Assembly (NCBI GenBank): GCA_018398765.1
Contig: JAHBMJ010005903.1
Coordinates: forward strand, 1-55,363
DNA: 55,363 nt
Source of the DNA: Chromera velia
Taxonomy: Eukaryota; Sar; Chromeraceae
Direction: 5' to 3'
The notes beneath the pieces are model-generated. The model did not search any database. It was given only the letters and a program-made list of their open reading frames with translations, and was not told where the DNA came from. This document shows positions 1 to 11,179 of this stretch, piece after piece; the first letter of the stretch is position 1; the number at the start of each line of letters is the position of its first letter. A program made the translations under genes and the position numbers.

Positions 1-2160
1 ACTATCCCGACGCAAGTGCTCCTAGCTTACTCGTTCATCCTTTCTCATTTGTGGCACTCCGTACTGGTCTCCCTCTAAACATCTGGATCTACCTACGGAC
101 CTGTCCTTCTTTTTCACAGTTTCTCATTGACACATGCAGAACGATTTGCAAGCTTTTGCGCCGTGTAGTGTGAGTTCTTTGTAAAAAGAATTATGTTGTC
201 TCTGTGCTCTGTTCTCTCCGACCCCTGCTGACCGTCTCCTGTCCGGTGTGACCAGCCTAGCTATGAAACCCTCCTTCCTGCACTGTTTCCCTTGCAGAAG
301 AAACAATTCTTTGTAGTTGATTGGCGGCGCTAAACGTTGCTTTTGAGCGTATCCACTAGTGTTGTGTCTGTGTATTTCTTTGCAGGTAACATTCACTAAC
401 TTCTACGTGCCGCGGTGATTATAATTTTTCCCACCATACACCCTAGCTAATCAACCAGTCTTTTGAGCATATTTGAGCAGATTTGCACAGGAGTAACGAT
501 TTTAAATGCTTTAAAAGACTCTAGATTGCTTCAAGTAACCTAGTTTTACTTTATAATGAAGCTAGAATATAGTTAATTTAAAAGTTACTTTGGATTCCAC
601 TAAGTCCTACTTAAGAGTCCACTCTGTTAGTACTATGGCATCCAGTGGACTCCGTGAACGAAGGAGCGATTTTAAGCCGATGTCTGTTTTCCGCCCTTGT
701 GCGTCTGATTTTTTTTTCTTTGTTGTTGTCCTCATGCGCGTCACACTCTCTCTGACCGAGCGTGGACGCGGCCTTGAAGGGGGAGGGGGCATGTGCACTG
801 GGTATACGGTGGAGTCAGTACGGATGGTGTTTGGGAGTAACTGTTGTGATTGTTTGACTGGAGTGGATTATGAGCTGACGATGTGAAAGAGAAGAAGAGC
901 TACAGAAAAGAAGGTAAAGGAAATTTTGAAAACAGAAATGAGAGAGATGAAAGAAAAGAAAAGAAAGACGATCTTTGGTTTTCTACGACGCCGCAGGTAT
1001 AAGGAAGAACGATGATCTAATCAACGATCATCACTCCATTGCCCAAAAGAGTTGTATAAGAAGATTCACTTGCGTTTTCCATGTAAGCCAGCGTGGACGT
1101 GGCTTCAGGGGGGAGGTGGCACGTAACGTTGTGAGGCTAGCCAGCCGCGCAACGGTACGCGAAGCAGCATGTCAGGCCATATCGAGATGCGCGCAGTTCG
1201 AGCGCATTTGCATCTATGCAATTAAGCTACGCGCATGCATGCAGTCAGCAGTGAGTCAAGCCTTCGTATGAAAGTCCGTAAGGAAGTATCTAGAAGTAAG
1301 AACCTTGCATGAGAGAACTTCTTATACCATATGAGCCCCGTACAACAAGCTAGCCACTGCACCACACTCCGTAGTGACTAAGGAATACGAAGTACTCTGC
1401 ATTAAAAGCCAAGAAACGTGATTTCACAGTATTTGATAACTAAGCAGAATCTCTACATGCGTTTAGCATTCTTGGAAACTTTGGGTCGTTGATGAGACAT
1501 TATATCATGCCATTATGGGATGTAACCAGGAGGTATGGTAGGCCAGATAAGAAATGATGCAGCTAGATGCGCCGCCACTGCAGAGAGCTTTGAAAAAGGC
1601 TTTATAGCTGTTAAAAATCAGTTATTAAAAATCTGTTATTAATATATTTAAATACAAGTCTTGCAAAAAAATATATAAAAACGCTTTAATTTAAGGATCT
1701 ATGCCTATGTAGATGCCGATTTATGCTTCACGAATATAATTTAGAAAGTGTTTATATATATGTTGGCTTTATCTACATGAGCTGAAACAATGGCAACACC
1801 AGCATTTGCTTTCAAGTCGTTCAAACATGTCCAGCTCAGTGACAGCACTTAAACTGTCTGAGTGGTCCAGACCCTGATAATGCAGAGATTAATTAGTCGT
1901 CGATCGATGACGACGATCCATCTGTCAGCAAACAAACGAGAAGAAAGAAAGGCAAAATGTGGAAAGAAGAGGAGGAGTTGATTTAGCAGCATACGGGATG
2001 GATCGAAACAAATGTGTCGCTTTCCTGGCGGTGATTGAATTTCTTTTCAGGAACCCGATCCAGACCATCCACCCAACGCGGCAACCAACCGCAAGATCGA
2101 TTGGCCAAGGCCCCTCTTGGCGTTTGATCGAGCAGCCAAGCGGTCCTCCAGAATAGTGTA
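1..2160. other. Intergenic, no gene recognised
   Basis: No reading frame here looks like protein on either strand. The only structure I see is a pair of similar segments of about 33 bases (near 758 and 1090), both reading roughly AGCGTGGACG, then GGC, then a G-rich run ending in GGCA. They may be fragments of one dispersed repeat. The stretch from about 1600 to 1760 is AT-rich. Confidence 0.5.
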
Positions 2161-2181
2161 TAAGTATTATATTTGCGCTGT

Positions 2182-2241
2182 CATGATGTCACCGTTTGCC
2201 AACGAAGCAGTCCACTGGTGATCCATGATGTCACCGTTTGC
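2182..2241. repeat. Short direct repeat, 18 bp twice
   Basis: The 18-base string beginning CATGATGTCACCG occurs at 2182-2199 and again at 2224-2241. The short sequences between and after the copies (CCAACGAAGCAGTCCACTGG and TGGTCCACTGGTGACGAAGC) are rearranged versions of each other. This looks like a small local duplication in noncoding DNA. Confidence 0.7.
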
Positions 2242-2906
2242 TGGTCCACTGGTGACGAAGCAATGTGCCCCACCACCAGAAGAAATGAGGAAGAAAGAGA
2301 GAAAGAGAAAGAGAAAGACAGCCTGGTCCATTGAAGCGACTGTCAACAAGCACACACATGCAGCCGCGCTCCATGCCCCCCCCTTTCCGTCCAGAAGAAG
2401 CACCGCTTCTTTCTCTCTCCCTCTCCCTCTCTGTACAGCTACAGAGACAGACATACGCACACAGACAAAGAGAGAGAGAAGATCAGACAGAGACAGAGAC
2501 AGCAATCGAGAAATTCGATATTGACCCTCTCCCCTCTCCTCTCCTCTCCCACGCCGTCTCCCAGCCGTCCCTTCTCCTCCTGAGACGCCCTCCTCGATCC
2601 ATCCATGCACCCACCCATCGATCAATCGATCGACAGACAGACAGATCACATCTGTTGCTGGGGCTGCAAGTGGACAGACAAGGTCAAAGAGCAGATGGAT
2701 GAATTCAAGCTGCTGCTCAAAAGTTTCGTGCGTGCAGAAAAGAGAGGAAGAAGGGGGCAGAAGAAGGACCGACAATGTGTTGTCAGAGGCAATCAATAAG
2801 TGATGGAAGTGAACCAAAACTGCAATCAATCTGCTGACCTCGATATTTCGTTTGCTTCGCTTCAACGCACACATCCACTCTCTTCTTTGTCTGTCTCGCT
2901 CTCTCA

Positions 2907-2937
<31 letters not shown>

Positions 2938-2942
2938 TCCTC

Positions 2943-2981
<39 letters not shown>

Positions 2982-3120
2982 TCCTCCTTTCTTTCTTTCT
3001 TTCCTCCTTTCTTTCCTCCTTTCTTTCTTTCCTCCTTTCTTTTTTTTTTTCTTTCTTTCTTTCTTTCTTTCTTTCTTTTTTTCTTTCTTTCTTTCTTTTT
3101 TTCTTTCTTTCTTTCTTTCT
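2907..3120. repeat. CTTT microsatellite, interrupted by CCTCC
   Basis: About 210 bases of (CTTT)n broken by periodic TCC units and short T runs. A shorter CTTT run lies at 3151-3178. The long open frames through it on both strands (F/S/L-rich on plus, K/E/R-rich on minus) are products of the repeat and not evidence of genes. Confidence 0.95.
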
Positions 3121-3184
3121 CTATCTGATTTCCCCTCTGCCTGCTGGTGCTTCTTTCTTTCTTTCTTGCTTTCTTTCTGCTGAC

Positions 3185-4312
3185 CGGAGGAGGGGGCTGC
3201 TGGTAGTAGGGCTGTCCGTAGTTGACGGGTCCCGGCTGCATGGGGGGGCCCTGCATTGCAGGCTGTTGCATGGGGGGACCCATCTGCTGCTGCATGGGGG
3301 GCTGGGCTCCGGGGCCTCCCATGGCAGGTCTGCATGCAGAGGAAGATCATGCGATCAGTTAATTGTTGTGGGAGGGGGGGGGGCGAAGTGCTTTGACTTT
3401 CTTATGTATTTTCATTTAGGCGCTAGGTTTCTTCTCCCATTCGTTGTGCCTTCGTTTGTTCTGTTCTCGCATTTGCAAATAGACAAATGGACGAATGTGC
3501 AAATGGATAAAGACACGCAGAGAGACAAGAAGAGAAACGAAACTAGTTTAGTGGAACAGACCGGGAAGAGTGTCTGTCGCAAAGAGGCAGGAAGCACGGG
3601 GAGCAAGTGAATCACTACAAAGGACCCTTCTCTGCTGACAGGTGGACATACAGGACAGACACAACAGCCTCACGGGATGGACATAAAGAGCCGCACTGAC
3701 CGAAGGCCCTGGCTGACACGCTTGTCTGCCGCGTTCTTCGCGCTGCAGGCAGGAAGGAGAAGAAGGAGAATGGGAAAGAATGCAGGAGGTAGAAGAACAT
3801 TCAAACAGTGCATGGGTGTGCAGTTTGTCGGTTCACCTGCTTGGGTGAATCCACAGCATGACGCACCGTGCAAGAAACGGAGAAAAATGAGAAGAAAGAG
3901 GGGAAAAGTCCGCTGCCGGAAAAATGAAGAACTGAGCGCTGCCCAAGTGGATGAGATAGCAAAAATAGAAGAGGGAAATATTCCTTCCTTTGTTCCTTGT
4001 TGATACACAAATCCTCTCCCTCCCCCTTGTTCTCTTTTCTTTGTCTGAGCAAATGCGCATTCCGTATTCTTCCTCTGTGTCTCGACTGACTCCTGCACGA
4101 AGTGGGCCAGTCTGTCAGCATCCACCAGGAAGGGAAGCTGCAGCAATGAGAAACCAGCAAAAGAAGAGGAAAGCAGTGACTTCCACAACAGTCACACACA
4201 CACTCAAGCGTTCCACTTTTGGACGCACAGCACTCAGCTGCCTCTTTTGTGCTTCCGGCAGGACTTTTGACAGAGCTTTGTGCCGATCTCTCGCTCGCTC
4301 GCTCCCTCCCTC

Positions 4313-4345
<33 letters not shown>

Positions 4346-4395
4346 TCTCTCTCACACACACACACACCCTCTCTCTCTCTCTCTCTCTCTGTCTG

Positions 4396-4441
<46 letters not shown>

Positions 4442-4453
4442 TCTCTGTCTCTG

Positions 4454-4489
<36 letters not shown>

Positions 4490-5893
4490 TCTCGCACCAC
4501 TCATTCCTCATTCTTTTCTGTTTTCGTTCTGCATACGGGTCCAATCTCCCATCCAACCATCCATGCAGCTACCAAGGATTGGCCCCCTGATACTTTCTTC
4601 CTCCTCTTCTGCTTCTTTCGAGAAGAAAGAGAGCCAGGCAGGTAGCTGACCGACATGCAGACTGACCATCACGAAGGGCTTCGTGCAGCAGCAGCACGCA
4701 GAGGTGCAGCAGCACGAAGAGATCTGGGGGGCTGCAACGGAGACCAGGAAGGGGAAAGGAAGGGGAAAGGAAGGCAAAGGTGTGAGGAGACGGATAAGCA
4801 AAGAGAAAGCAATCACATGGAGGTCAAACAGGCACAAAGATATAGAACCAACAAGTTTCATACACATGCTACAGACAGCAAGGCAACAACTGGAAGACTG
4901 CCCCACCCACTTCCCACTCTACTCGAACCCTGGCGTGTTTCATTCCCCCCCCCCCCNCCACCTACCCCTGGCGAGTTTCATCCCCGTGCAGCAGCACCTA
5001 GGGTCTGCGTGCAGGACCAGAGCCTCACTGCACTGCACACACAGAGGGATGGATAATGAGAATGCATATGGCATCGGCAGGAGCAACATTCACTGCTGGA
5101 CCTTCTCGTTGGAGAAAAAGGAAGACACTGAAGTGTTTTCAAAGCAAATGGGATTTGGGCGTAACCCGTACACAAAGTAACGCAGAAGAAGAAAAACCTG
5201 CCGGGATTCAGATGAGACACCCTTCCCATTTTTTCTCTTCCCTTTTTTCGGCCCTTCTTTACTTCTCTCCCCCCCTCACCTGATCACAACAAGTCGGACA
5301 GCAAGAGCAGTGGGTACAGCAAGGGGAACAGAACCCGGCCCTGTCCATGTCTGCAGCCACACACACGTACAGGGAAATTCAGGCACACACACACATACAT
5401 GGAAACAACAGAACTGCCCAGCATGTGTCCCCAAAACGAATGGTTAAATAGTCAAACGAAGGAACGAGTCCGATGAAACCAGGGACCCACCTCTTCCTGT
5501 TCCATATCCCTCCAGATGCACCTCATTTGACAAAATGGAAAGTCAGACATGAAGAAAAAAGCCGAAGGAAAACGTCGAAACGTGGGTCCCAATCTATATC
5601 GTTTGCATCTTCCGAACGGAGCCAATGGAGACACCAGAAGACAAAGGAACGGAAACGAGAAGGCAGTGAGACAGAGGGATGGGAGATGGAAGATAGATAT
5701 TCCAGAAAGGCCTTCTTTCCGATAGGACGGTGCTCTCTCTGTTGACTGACTCTCGAAGTACACACGGTCGTAGTACAGCATGGCAACATTGTCGAAGTCG
5801 GAGTAACAACAGTTGTAGGCGGGGTAGTTGAATTCGATCTTCGTCTCATACACGTTGATGTACGTCGACTTGAACAGTTCCTCTGCCTTGAAG
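3185..5893 (-). CDS. Unrecognised multi-exon gene, partial model
   Basis: Two exons can be defended. 5893-5751 has a TTTGCAG acceptor and a GTCAGT donor and encodes a tyrosine- and cysteine-containing segment (FKAEELFKSTYINVYETK, then NCCYSDFDN and MLYYDRVYFE). 3329-3185 has a GCATGCAG acceptor and a GTCAGC donor and encodes a Met/Gln/Pro-rich, probably disordered segment (repeated PMQQ and GPPMQ, ending YYQQPPPP). Between them, about 4728-4670 could be a small exon reading as a Cys-rich peptide (SCCCTSACCCCTK), but another frame gives a hydrophobic leucine-rich peptide, so I cannot choose. A frame near 4130 (LPFLVDADRLAHFVQES) may be a further exon. No domain was recognised, and the termini are not found. 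The two end exons could belong to different genes. Confidence 0.35.
4300..4493. repeat. Compound microsatellite: poly-C, CA, CT, GTCTCT
   Basis: A run of about 29 C residues (4315-4343) is followed by CT, CA, CT again and a (GTCTCT)n block. All long ORFs crossing this tract are repeat artefacts. The homopolymer makes the local assembly unreliable. Confidence 0.95.
4957..4957. other. Unresolved base (n) in poly-C run
   Basis: A single n lies inside a run of C residues at 4945-4959. It is the only ambiguous base I noticed in the window and marks an unresolved homopolymer. Confidence 0.95.
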
Positions 5894-6561
5894 CTGCAAA
5901 CAGTCGTGGAGACATTCACTTCATTCAACGCAAGGCTTCCTACATTGGCTGAATGCAGAAGTCAGGACGGAAGCAATACGTTGGGCTCATGGGGGGATAT
6001 GCAAGCCAAGAGCCTATCGCAATCTCAGTCAGATACACAGACGCCCTATGCTCGAGAAGCCAGTGGATACACACTCGCTGTTCGGCCGCAGCAAGCCACA
6101 AGGCTCATGCATCGCACCGACTCACAATTGCACCCAGTTGCAAGTGCACCCAGACACGAAGTAGATCCACTTTCGGTACCCTGAGCTGACTCCCTCTTGG
6201 TGGATCAGACGCTCAGATGTTGCGAACTCACGCGCCAGATGAATGTCTCGGGAGGCAGCCGACATCTTTTAGATGGCAAATGGATGCTTCTGATCTTCTG
6301 TGCAAAAATTGCAAGCCGAACACCTGAGTGCGGACTGCAGATCGCTATGAAAAGGAGCCGTGCAACAACGACCCGGCTGAGTGAGACAACTGTTGCAGAG
6401 CAACACAAGTGCCAAAGAGCTTCTGCTTGAGGGGTCCGATGCTTCTGTAGAGTCGGCTGTGAGGCTCTTCAGAACAGAAAGGATCGACTTTGAAACGTCA
6501 ATGTCTATGTATACTCTGATCCCCCTGCTTGGGGGATTCTCCTGCTGATCGGGATTCGACA

Positions 6562-6619
6562 CACTGATGCATCACTGATGCGAAATTTTGCACTGATGCA
6601 TCACTGATGCGAAATTTTG
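6562..6619. repeat. 29-bp tandem duplication
   Basis: Two adjacent copies of a 29-base unit, beginning CACTGATGCATCACTGATGC and ending GAAATTTTG, at 6562-6590 and 6591-6619. Each unit itself contains ACTGATGCATC and ACTGATGCGA, a nested shorter repeat. It sits immediately left of the MITE-like element. Confidence 0.85.
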
Positions 6620-6637
6620 GACTCTTGAACTTTTGAG

Positions 6638-6851
6638 TGCATGGGGGGCTCGTACAAAATACCTTATGCAACGGCGTTGCATAAGAGGGCTGGAGGGGGG
6701 GGGGTCTTATGCAGAGGTAGTCCCTCTGGGCGCCGCCGCATTCTAGCATCCATTACATACGCGCCGCGGCCGCCGCCGCCTTATGCAACCAGCAAATTGA
6801 TGGCTTTGGGGGGCGGCGTTGCATAAAGTATTTTGTACGAGTCCCCATGCA
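6638..6851. mobile_element. MITE-like element with terminal inverted repeats
   Basis: The left end reads TGCATGGGG, then CTCGTACAAAATACCTTATG and CAACG. The right end, reverse-complemented, reads TGCATGGGG, then ACTCGTACAAAATACTTTAT and GCAACG. The terminal inverted repeat is about 33 bp with very few mismatches. Inside the left end CTTATGCAAC-GGC-GTTGCATAAG is a perfect hairpin, and TTATGCA motifs recur at about 6705 and 6780. The element is about 214 bp, GC-rich in the middle and has no ORF, which fits a non-autonomous DNA transposon. I see no convincing target-site duplication, so the exact ends are uncertain. Confidence 0.75.
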
Positions 6852-7152
6852 TACATGCATGTCTGACACCCCGCGGCCGCGCGCGGCGTCACGGTTCGGA
6901 GTGCATGCCGGTCGGTCCCGCGGATCGCGCGGCCCAGCCTGGCACTAATATATCGATATGAAATATATGGCACTATAAGAAAAGTGCGTTTTTTGGTACG
7001 TGAAGGAAGACTGCAGGGTCCGACGCGAAGGAATTGTGTCAGGAAAGAGGCTTCGCTTCAGAAACCGTTTGTTTTGTACCTGTGAATTAGCTTTAAGTGG
7101 ATTAGTCAACGGGTGTTTCTGCTTCGTAGAACTCGAAAGCGGAACTGCAAAC

Positions 7153-10100
7153 ATGGGAAATCGCCAATCGAGTGGCTCTCTCAAGAGTCCCGTCTCCCTC
7201 CCGGCCCGTCTGACAAAGGAGGAGACCGGGCTCTCCTGTGATGTCAGCGTCGTGCCTCCGTACTTCGTCTTCAATGTACTTGTGGCAGAGGACACTTTCA
7301 TGGACACCACGCCAAGTCAGCTCTCCATTCCTGCTCACCTGGTTCTTTTTGCCGTGGAACGTCCCTTTAAGTACACGTCTTACTTACCATATGTCCCTCC
7401 CTTTCCTCCCTTTGCAGTTGTGATTGATTGCCGACCCATTGCGGCACACCATGCATACCACATCCGGGGTTCTCACTCTTGGAATGTTGAAGAACAGGTT
7501 AGCTCGGCCTGCAAACAGTCGACTGGAATCTCCTTGACTGGCTGAAAAGTTTCGCCGTTTTTTATGGAAGATGCCGCAGCAATTCTTTCGCTCATGTTTC
7601 TTTTCTTCATTATCTTGTGTACATCGGTTTATTTGATCGCCTCCAGCCTTCTTTCTATGCTTTCAACACCCCTTTCTGTGTTTTCCATCTCTCTCTCGCT
7701 TCCTCTTCTCTTGATTGCTCCTTTGCCTTTTCCTTCCCTTGACCTCGAGGGTCCTTGAAGTCCCGCCTCTGTCCCCATTCCATAGAAACAGAAGTAGAAC
7801 ACGCTCTTCTCGATGTATTTACGAGGATGAAATATTCTCATTTGTGCTTCGTGCAGCCGATCGTGCCTGGTCCCCTGCTCCGTTCTTCCACCGCCAAGCT
7901 GGTCATTCTGATCGGCAGCCCCCTCCCCTCCTCGTCCCCCTCCCTCCAGAGGGCAAACACCAACAAGAGCCTCCAGGAGGATGGCCAGAGAGGACAGACC
8001 AGACTGTCTCCTGACGTGCAGGCTGTGATGGCAGCAATGAAGGGGAGCAGCCCAAAGGTGAGATGAGAGGGCAGCTTCGTTTGGACTTTCGTTGGTTTGG
8101 TTGGTTATCCTGTCGTGCTTTTTCACTTAGTTTGGAAACGGAAGAAGGGAATGTGTGTGTGAGTGTGGAAGATAGTGCGAGGACAAAGGGAGCAGCTGTA
8201 TGTGTGATTGCTCCGTTGGTTGGGAGATCCTCGTTAAAGGCCTCGGAAGGGAAGAAGTACTTCCCCGTGTCGGACTGGTTCTCTGTAGAGCACACCGGAA
8301 GCAATTTGTTTCCCGTTGCGAAGTGTGCGTGTTTCTTGATTTGATGGTCCCTTTGGATCTGATCTTGGTTGCTTGCAGGAAGTGTGGGTTCTCGAGGGAG
8401 GGCTGGACTCTGAGCCTCCGTCCAACAAGAGAGCGGGGGGAGGGCTGGAGTTCCACACACGGTTTGCGGCAATCTGCACGTCCAGAATTCAACTGCGTCA
8501 GTCAGCCATTTCTCATCTCTCTCCCGGCCTTTCCCCCTTTCTCATCCCTCTTGGACGACGGGCTTTTGTGCCCCCCGTCTCCCGCAACTATTATATTGTG
8601 GAGACAAAACTACGCGCAATCCAAAAGCAGACCCTCAAAAGTGACTGCTGACTGTTAGTTCCACCTGTGCTGAAAACGCAGCTTCCTCCAAATGGTCGTT
8701 TGTTTGCATTGTCTGTTCCTTGTACCTTGAGAAGACGGTTGTCTCCTTACTCGCGGAATGATTGAAAGAAAGTCTCCCTCCTCCTCTGGTCAAGATAGGT
8801 GCACAAATGACACAAGTATGGAGGATTTGTTTCTCTCGCTCCACATGTGAGAGCGATGATCCAAGTCCATCCCTTTCTTTCTGCAGCGCACCCCCCTGCG
8901 ACCCTCTGCCCTGTCGATTTCTCTGCTGAGGCTGCGGCTGCGGCTGCCCCTGTAGAAGGAGAGAGGGAGAACTTGACAGAGGGGGAACTGAGCCCTCCTC
9001 GGAAGATCTGTGCAGTCGTGAGGGATGCAGATAGGGGATTTAGGGGTGCAACTTGTTCCACCATCTCTGCCTCCCTGCCCTCTCATGCGGGTGGAGAGGC
9101 TTTCAAAGAGAAGGAGGAGAGCGGGGCGGCTGCATGGTCATCTGGAAGAGTGCCGGGTCGATACTGGGCTGCTGGAAGTGGTAGTAGCAGTTCTTTGTTG
9201 TCATCCGGGCCTTTGGAAGAAGGACAGGGACAGGGACAGGGAAGGAGGAGAGCGAGGAAGCTGAGCAGACCGGAGACGGGGTTCGAGTCTGAGTCTCGAG
9301 AGTTTCTCCGGAAGAGTTCGTCTCTGTTGACCTCAAGATTTCCGACGGAGGTTATCCCCTCTGGGAGGGACGGGAGGGGGTTCGGGCTGTTCATTTGCTC
9401 CTCTGGGTTGATGTCGAAAGAGGTCAGTGAGGGGAAGAATGTCTTTCAGAAGCTTCTCATTTATTTTTCGTTTCTTCTTTTTCGTCTGAAAGCAACCGAA
9501 GTCACGTAGCAGACCGGACGGAAAGCAGAGCCAGTGCTCCACCCTGTGAGCCGATTTTGCTTTATGCACTGAATATCACATAGAGGTCAGAAGTGCTGGA
9601 GAGCAACCTGCTTCCTTTTGCCGTTCGTGTCCGTCTGTGTATCCTTGTGCCTGCCTGCCGGTCTGCCTTCTCCCTGATTCGTCAAAATGATGGAAGGTTG
9701 ACCAGAAAGGGTGGGGCGAGAATCGTTCTTCTGGAACCAGCAAGAAGAAACGAATAGAAGAGACTTAGCATGGAAGGAAGCAAAGATCCAAGAGAGAGGG
9801 AAAGGGAAAGCGAAAGGGGGCAGAGAGACATTTTTTTCTTTTCTCCGTCCCTTCATCCGTTCATGTTCCCTGTATTCTGTGTGCAGCGAGACTGTCTCGC
9901 CCTTCTAGACATCTCCACCGTCGTCATGCTCGAGGCCCCAGAGGTGGCGACCGGTGGGAGGGAGTTCGCTGCTCTGAGTCCTAAGGAGGTCTGTCTCTGT
10001 CCGTCTGCATCTGTTTGCATACTTGCGCACTCTCTGTCTCTTTGTCTTTTTCTTTCTGGAAGCTGTTCCCTCGACGGCGGTGCTGTTCTTTGAGTGTTCT

Positions 10101-10848
10101 GCCTGTTCAGGGTGATGACCGGTAAGGGTTTCGGACGAAAAAGTGCGGGAAAAATGCACACAGACAGAAACGGACGTTTGTTTGTGTACCGTTGTTGATG
10201 CATGCAGGTTCCTGCCCCGGGAGAGGAAGATGAAACGGAAGAGAAGAACGATACCAAGGACGGTGCTCACGGTGCGACAACCAGGAGTGTGAAGTTCATG
10301 TCGATGCCCTGGGTGTCCGCAAAGGCATCCATGCCCTTCCTTCTCCCGCTCCTCTCCGAGCACGAGCGTCACTCACAAAGAGTTCTGCTGGTCGACGCAA
10401 CGGGAGAGGAGGGAGAGGGAGACGGGTGTGCTGCAGCACTGGTAGCATCGGCACTCTTTGTGGTGAGTGGTGACTCTCTAAGTTTCTCTTTCTTTCTCCC
10501 TCTTCCACCCTCCTCTCTCTCGGAGTGTGTGGGCCCGCCGGTGCGTGGATGCTGTAGATGCGTATGCAGGGACTTTAAATCTAGACGTACATGTGTGTAA
10601 CTGAATGAGAGAGAGAGTATGTGAGAGAGAGAGAGAGTTCGTGTGTAAGTGGGCTGCAGTTTTTTTCTTGAAGTCTGTGTCAGGAGATCTGTAAGAGAGT
10701 AATCCCCCTTCTTTCCGTTGTTTCTTTTTCTCTTCTCCTTCTGCCCTCTTCTTTCCTTCTCAGCAGGCTTCCTTTCGCTTCTTTGCTCTAGAGCCTCTTC
10801 AAAAAAAGCATGTGGTTGTGCAGAGTGCGTGTGGTTTTTTGTACAGTC

Positions 10849-10887
<39 letters not shown>

Positions 10888-11106
10888 GCAACCTTCCTCC
10901 TCCTCGGTTTGCAGGCCGCCTCATCTGGATTTTCAACAGGCAGTCCCGACCTCGATCGCGCCATTTCTTATCTGAATGCGATCCGGCCAGGGTCTAGACA
11001 GACTCTGGAGAGAGACCAGGTGAAGGACGATCTGAAGGCTGGATCTCGAGTGGTGTCTTCAGAGAGGCAGTTTGGAAGAAGACGGCCTTCTTTGAGGGGC
11101 ATGTGA
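7153..11106 (+). CDS. MKP-like rhodanese + dual-specificity pseudophosphatase
   Basis: Seven exons chain with compatible phases: 7153-7497, 7857-8057, 8379-8496, 8887-9422, 9887-9988, 10208-10462 and 10915-11106, giving about 582 aa. The start MGNRQSS fits an N-myristoylation signal (Gly2, Ser6). Exon 1 ends in a rhodanese/CDC25-type signature (VVIDCRP, HIRGSHSWN). Exons 2-3 supply its following strand (KLVILIG) and the VWVLEGGL loop. A long Ser/Gly/Arg-rich linker follows in exon 4. A dual-specificity phosphatase fold begins with FPTEVIP and GLFICSSG, continues with LALLDISTVV, and ends with a helix containing RAISYLNAIRP. This order is that of MAP-kinase phosphatases. At the place of the P-loop HCx5R the protein reads LLVDATGEEGEGDG, without the His-Cys pair or the Arg, so catalysis is not expected. 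A role as a membrane-anchored binding or scaffold protein is inferred. Confidence 0.8.
10855..10885. repeat. (AC)n microsatellite in intron
   Basis: A run of AC dinucleotides lies in the last intron of the pseudophosphatase gene, just before the pyrimidine-rich CCTTCCTCCTCCTCGGTTTG CAG acceptor. Confidence 0.95.
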
Positions 11107-11107
11107 T

Positions 11108-11174
11108 CATCAGGGGTGATGAGGGTTCTTTTTTTGTGTCGGCCATCAGGGGTGATGAGGGTTCTTTTTTTGTA
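11108..11174. repeat. 36-bp tandem duplication after the pseudophosphatase stop
   Basis: Copies begin CATCAGGGGTGATGAGGGTT and continue CTTTTTTTGT, at 11108-11143 and 11144-11174 (the second copy is slightly shorter). They start one base after the stop codon, so they lie in the probable 3' untranslated region. Confidence 0.85.
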
Positions 11175-11179
11175 TGCCG

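Noticed and set aside
2783..3350. Long K/E/R-rich minus-strand and F/S/L-rich plus-strand ORFs
   Set aside because: They are translations of the CTTT microsatellite; only the 3185-3329 exon next to it has independent support.
4219..4650. Overlapping ORFs rich in S/L, R/E and P
   Set aside because: All are translations of the poly-C, CA and CT tracts.
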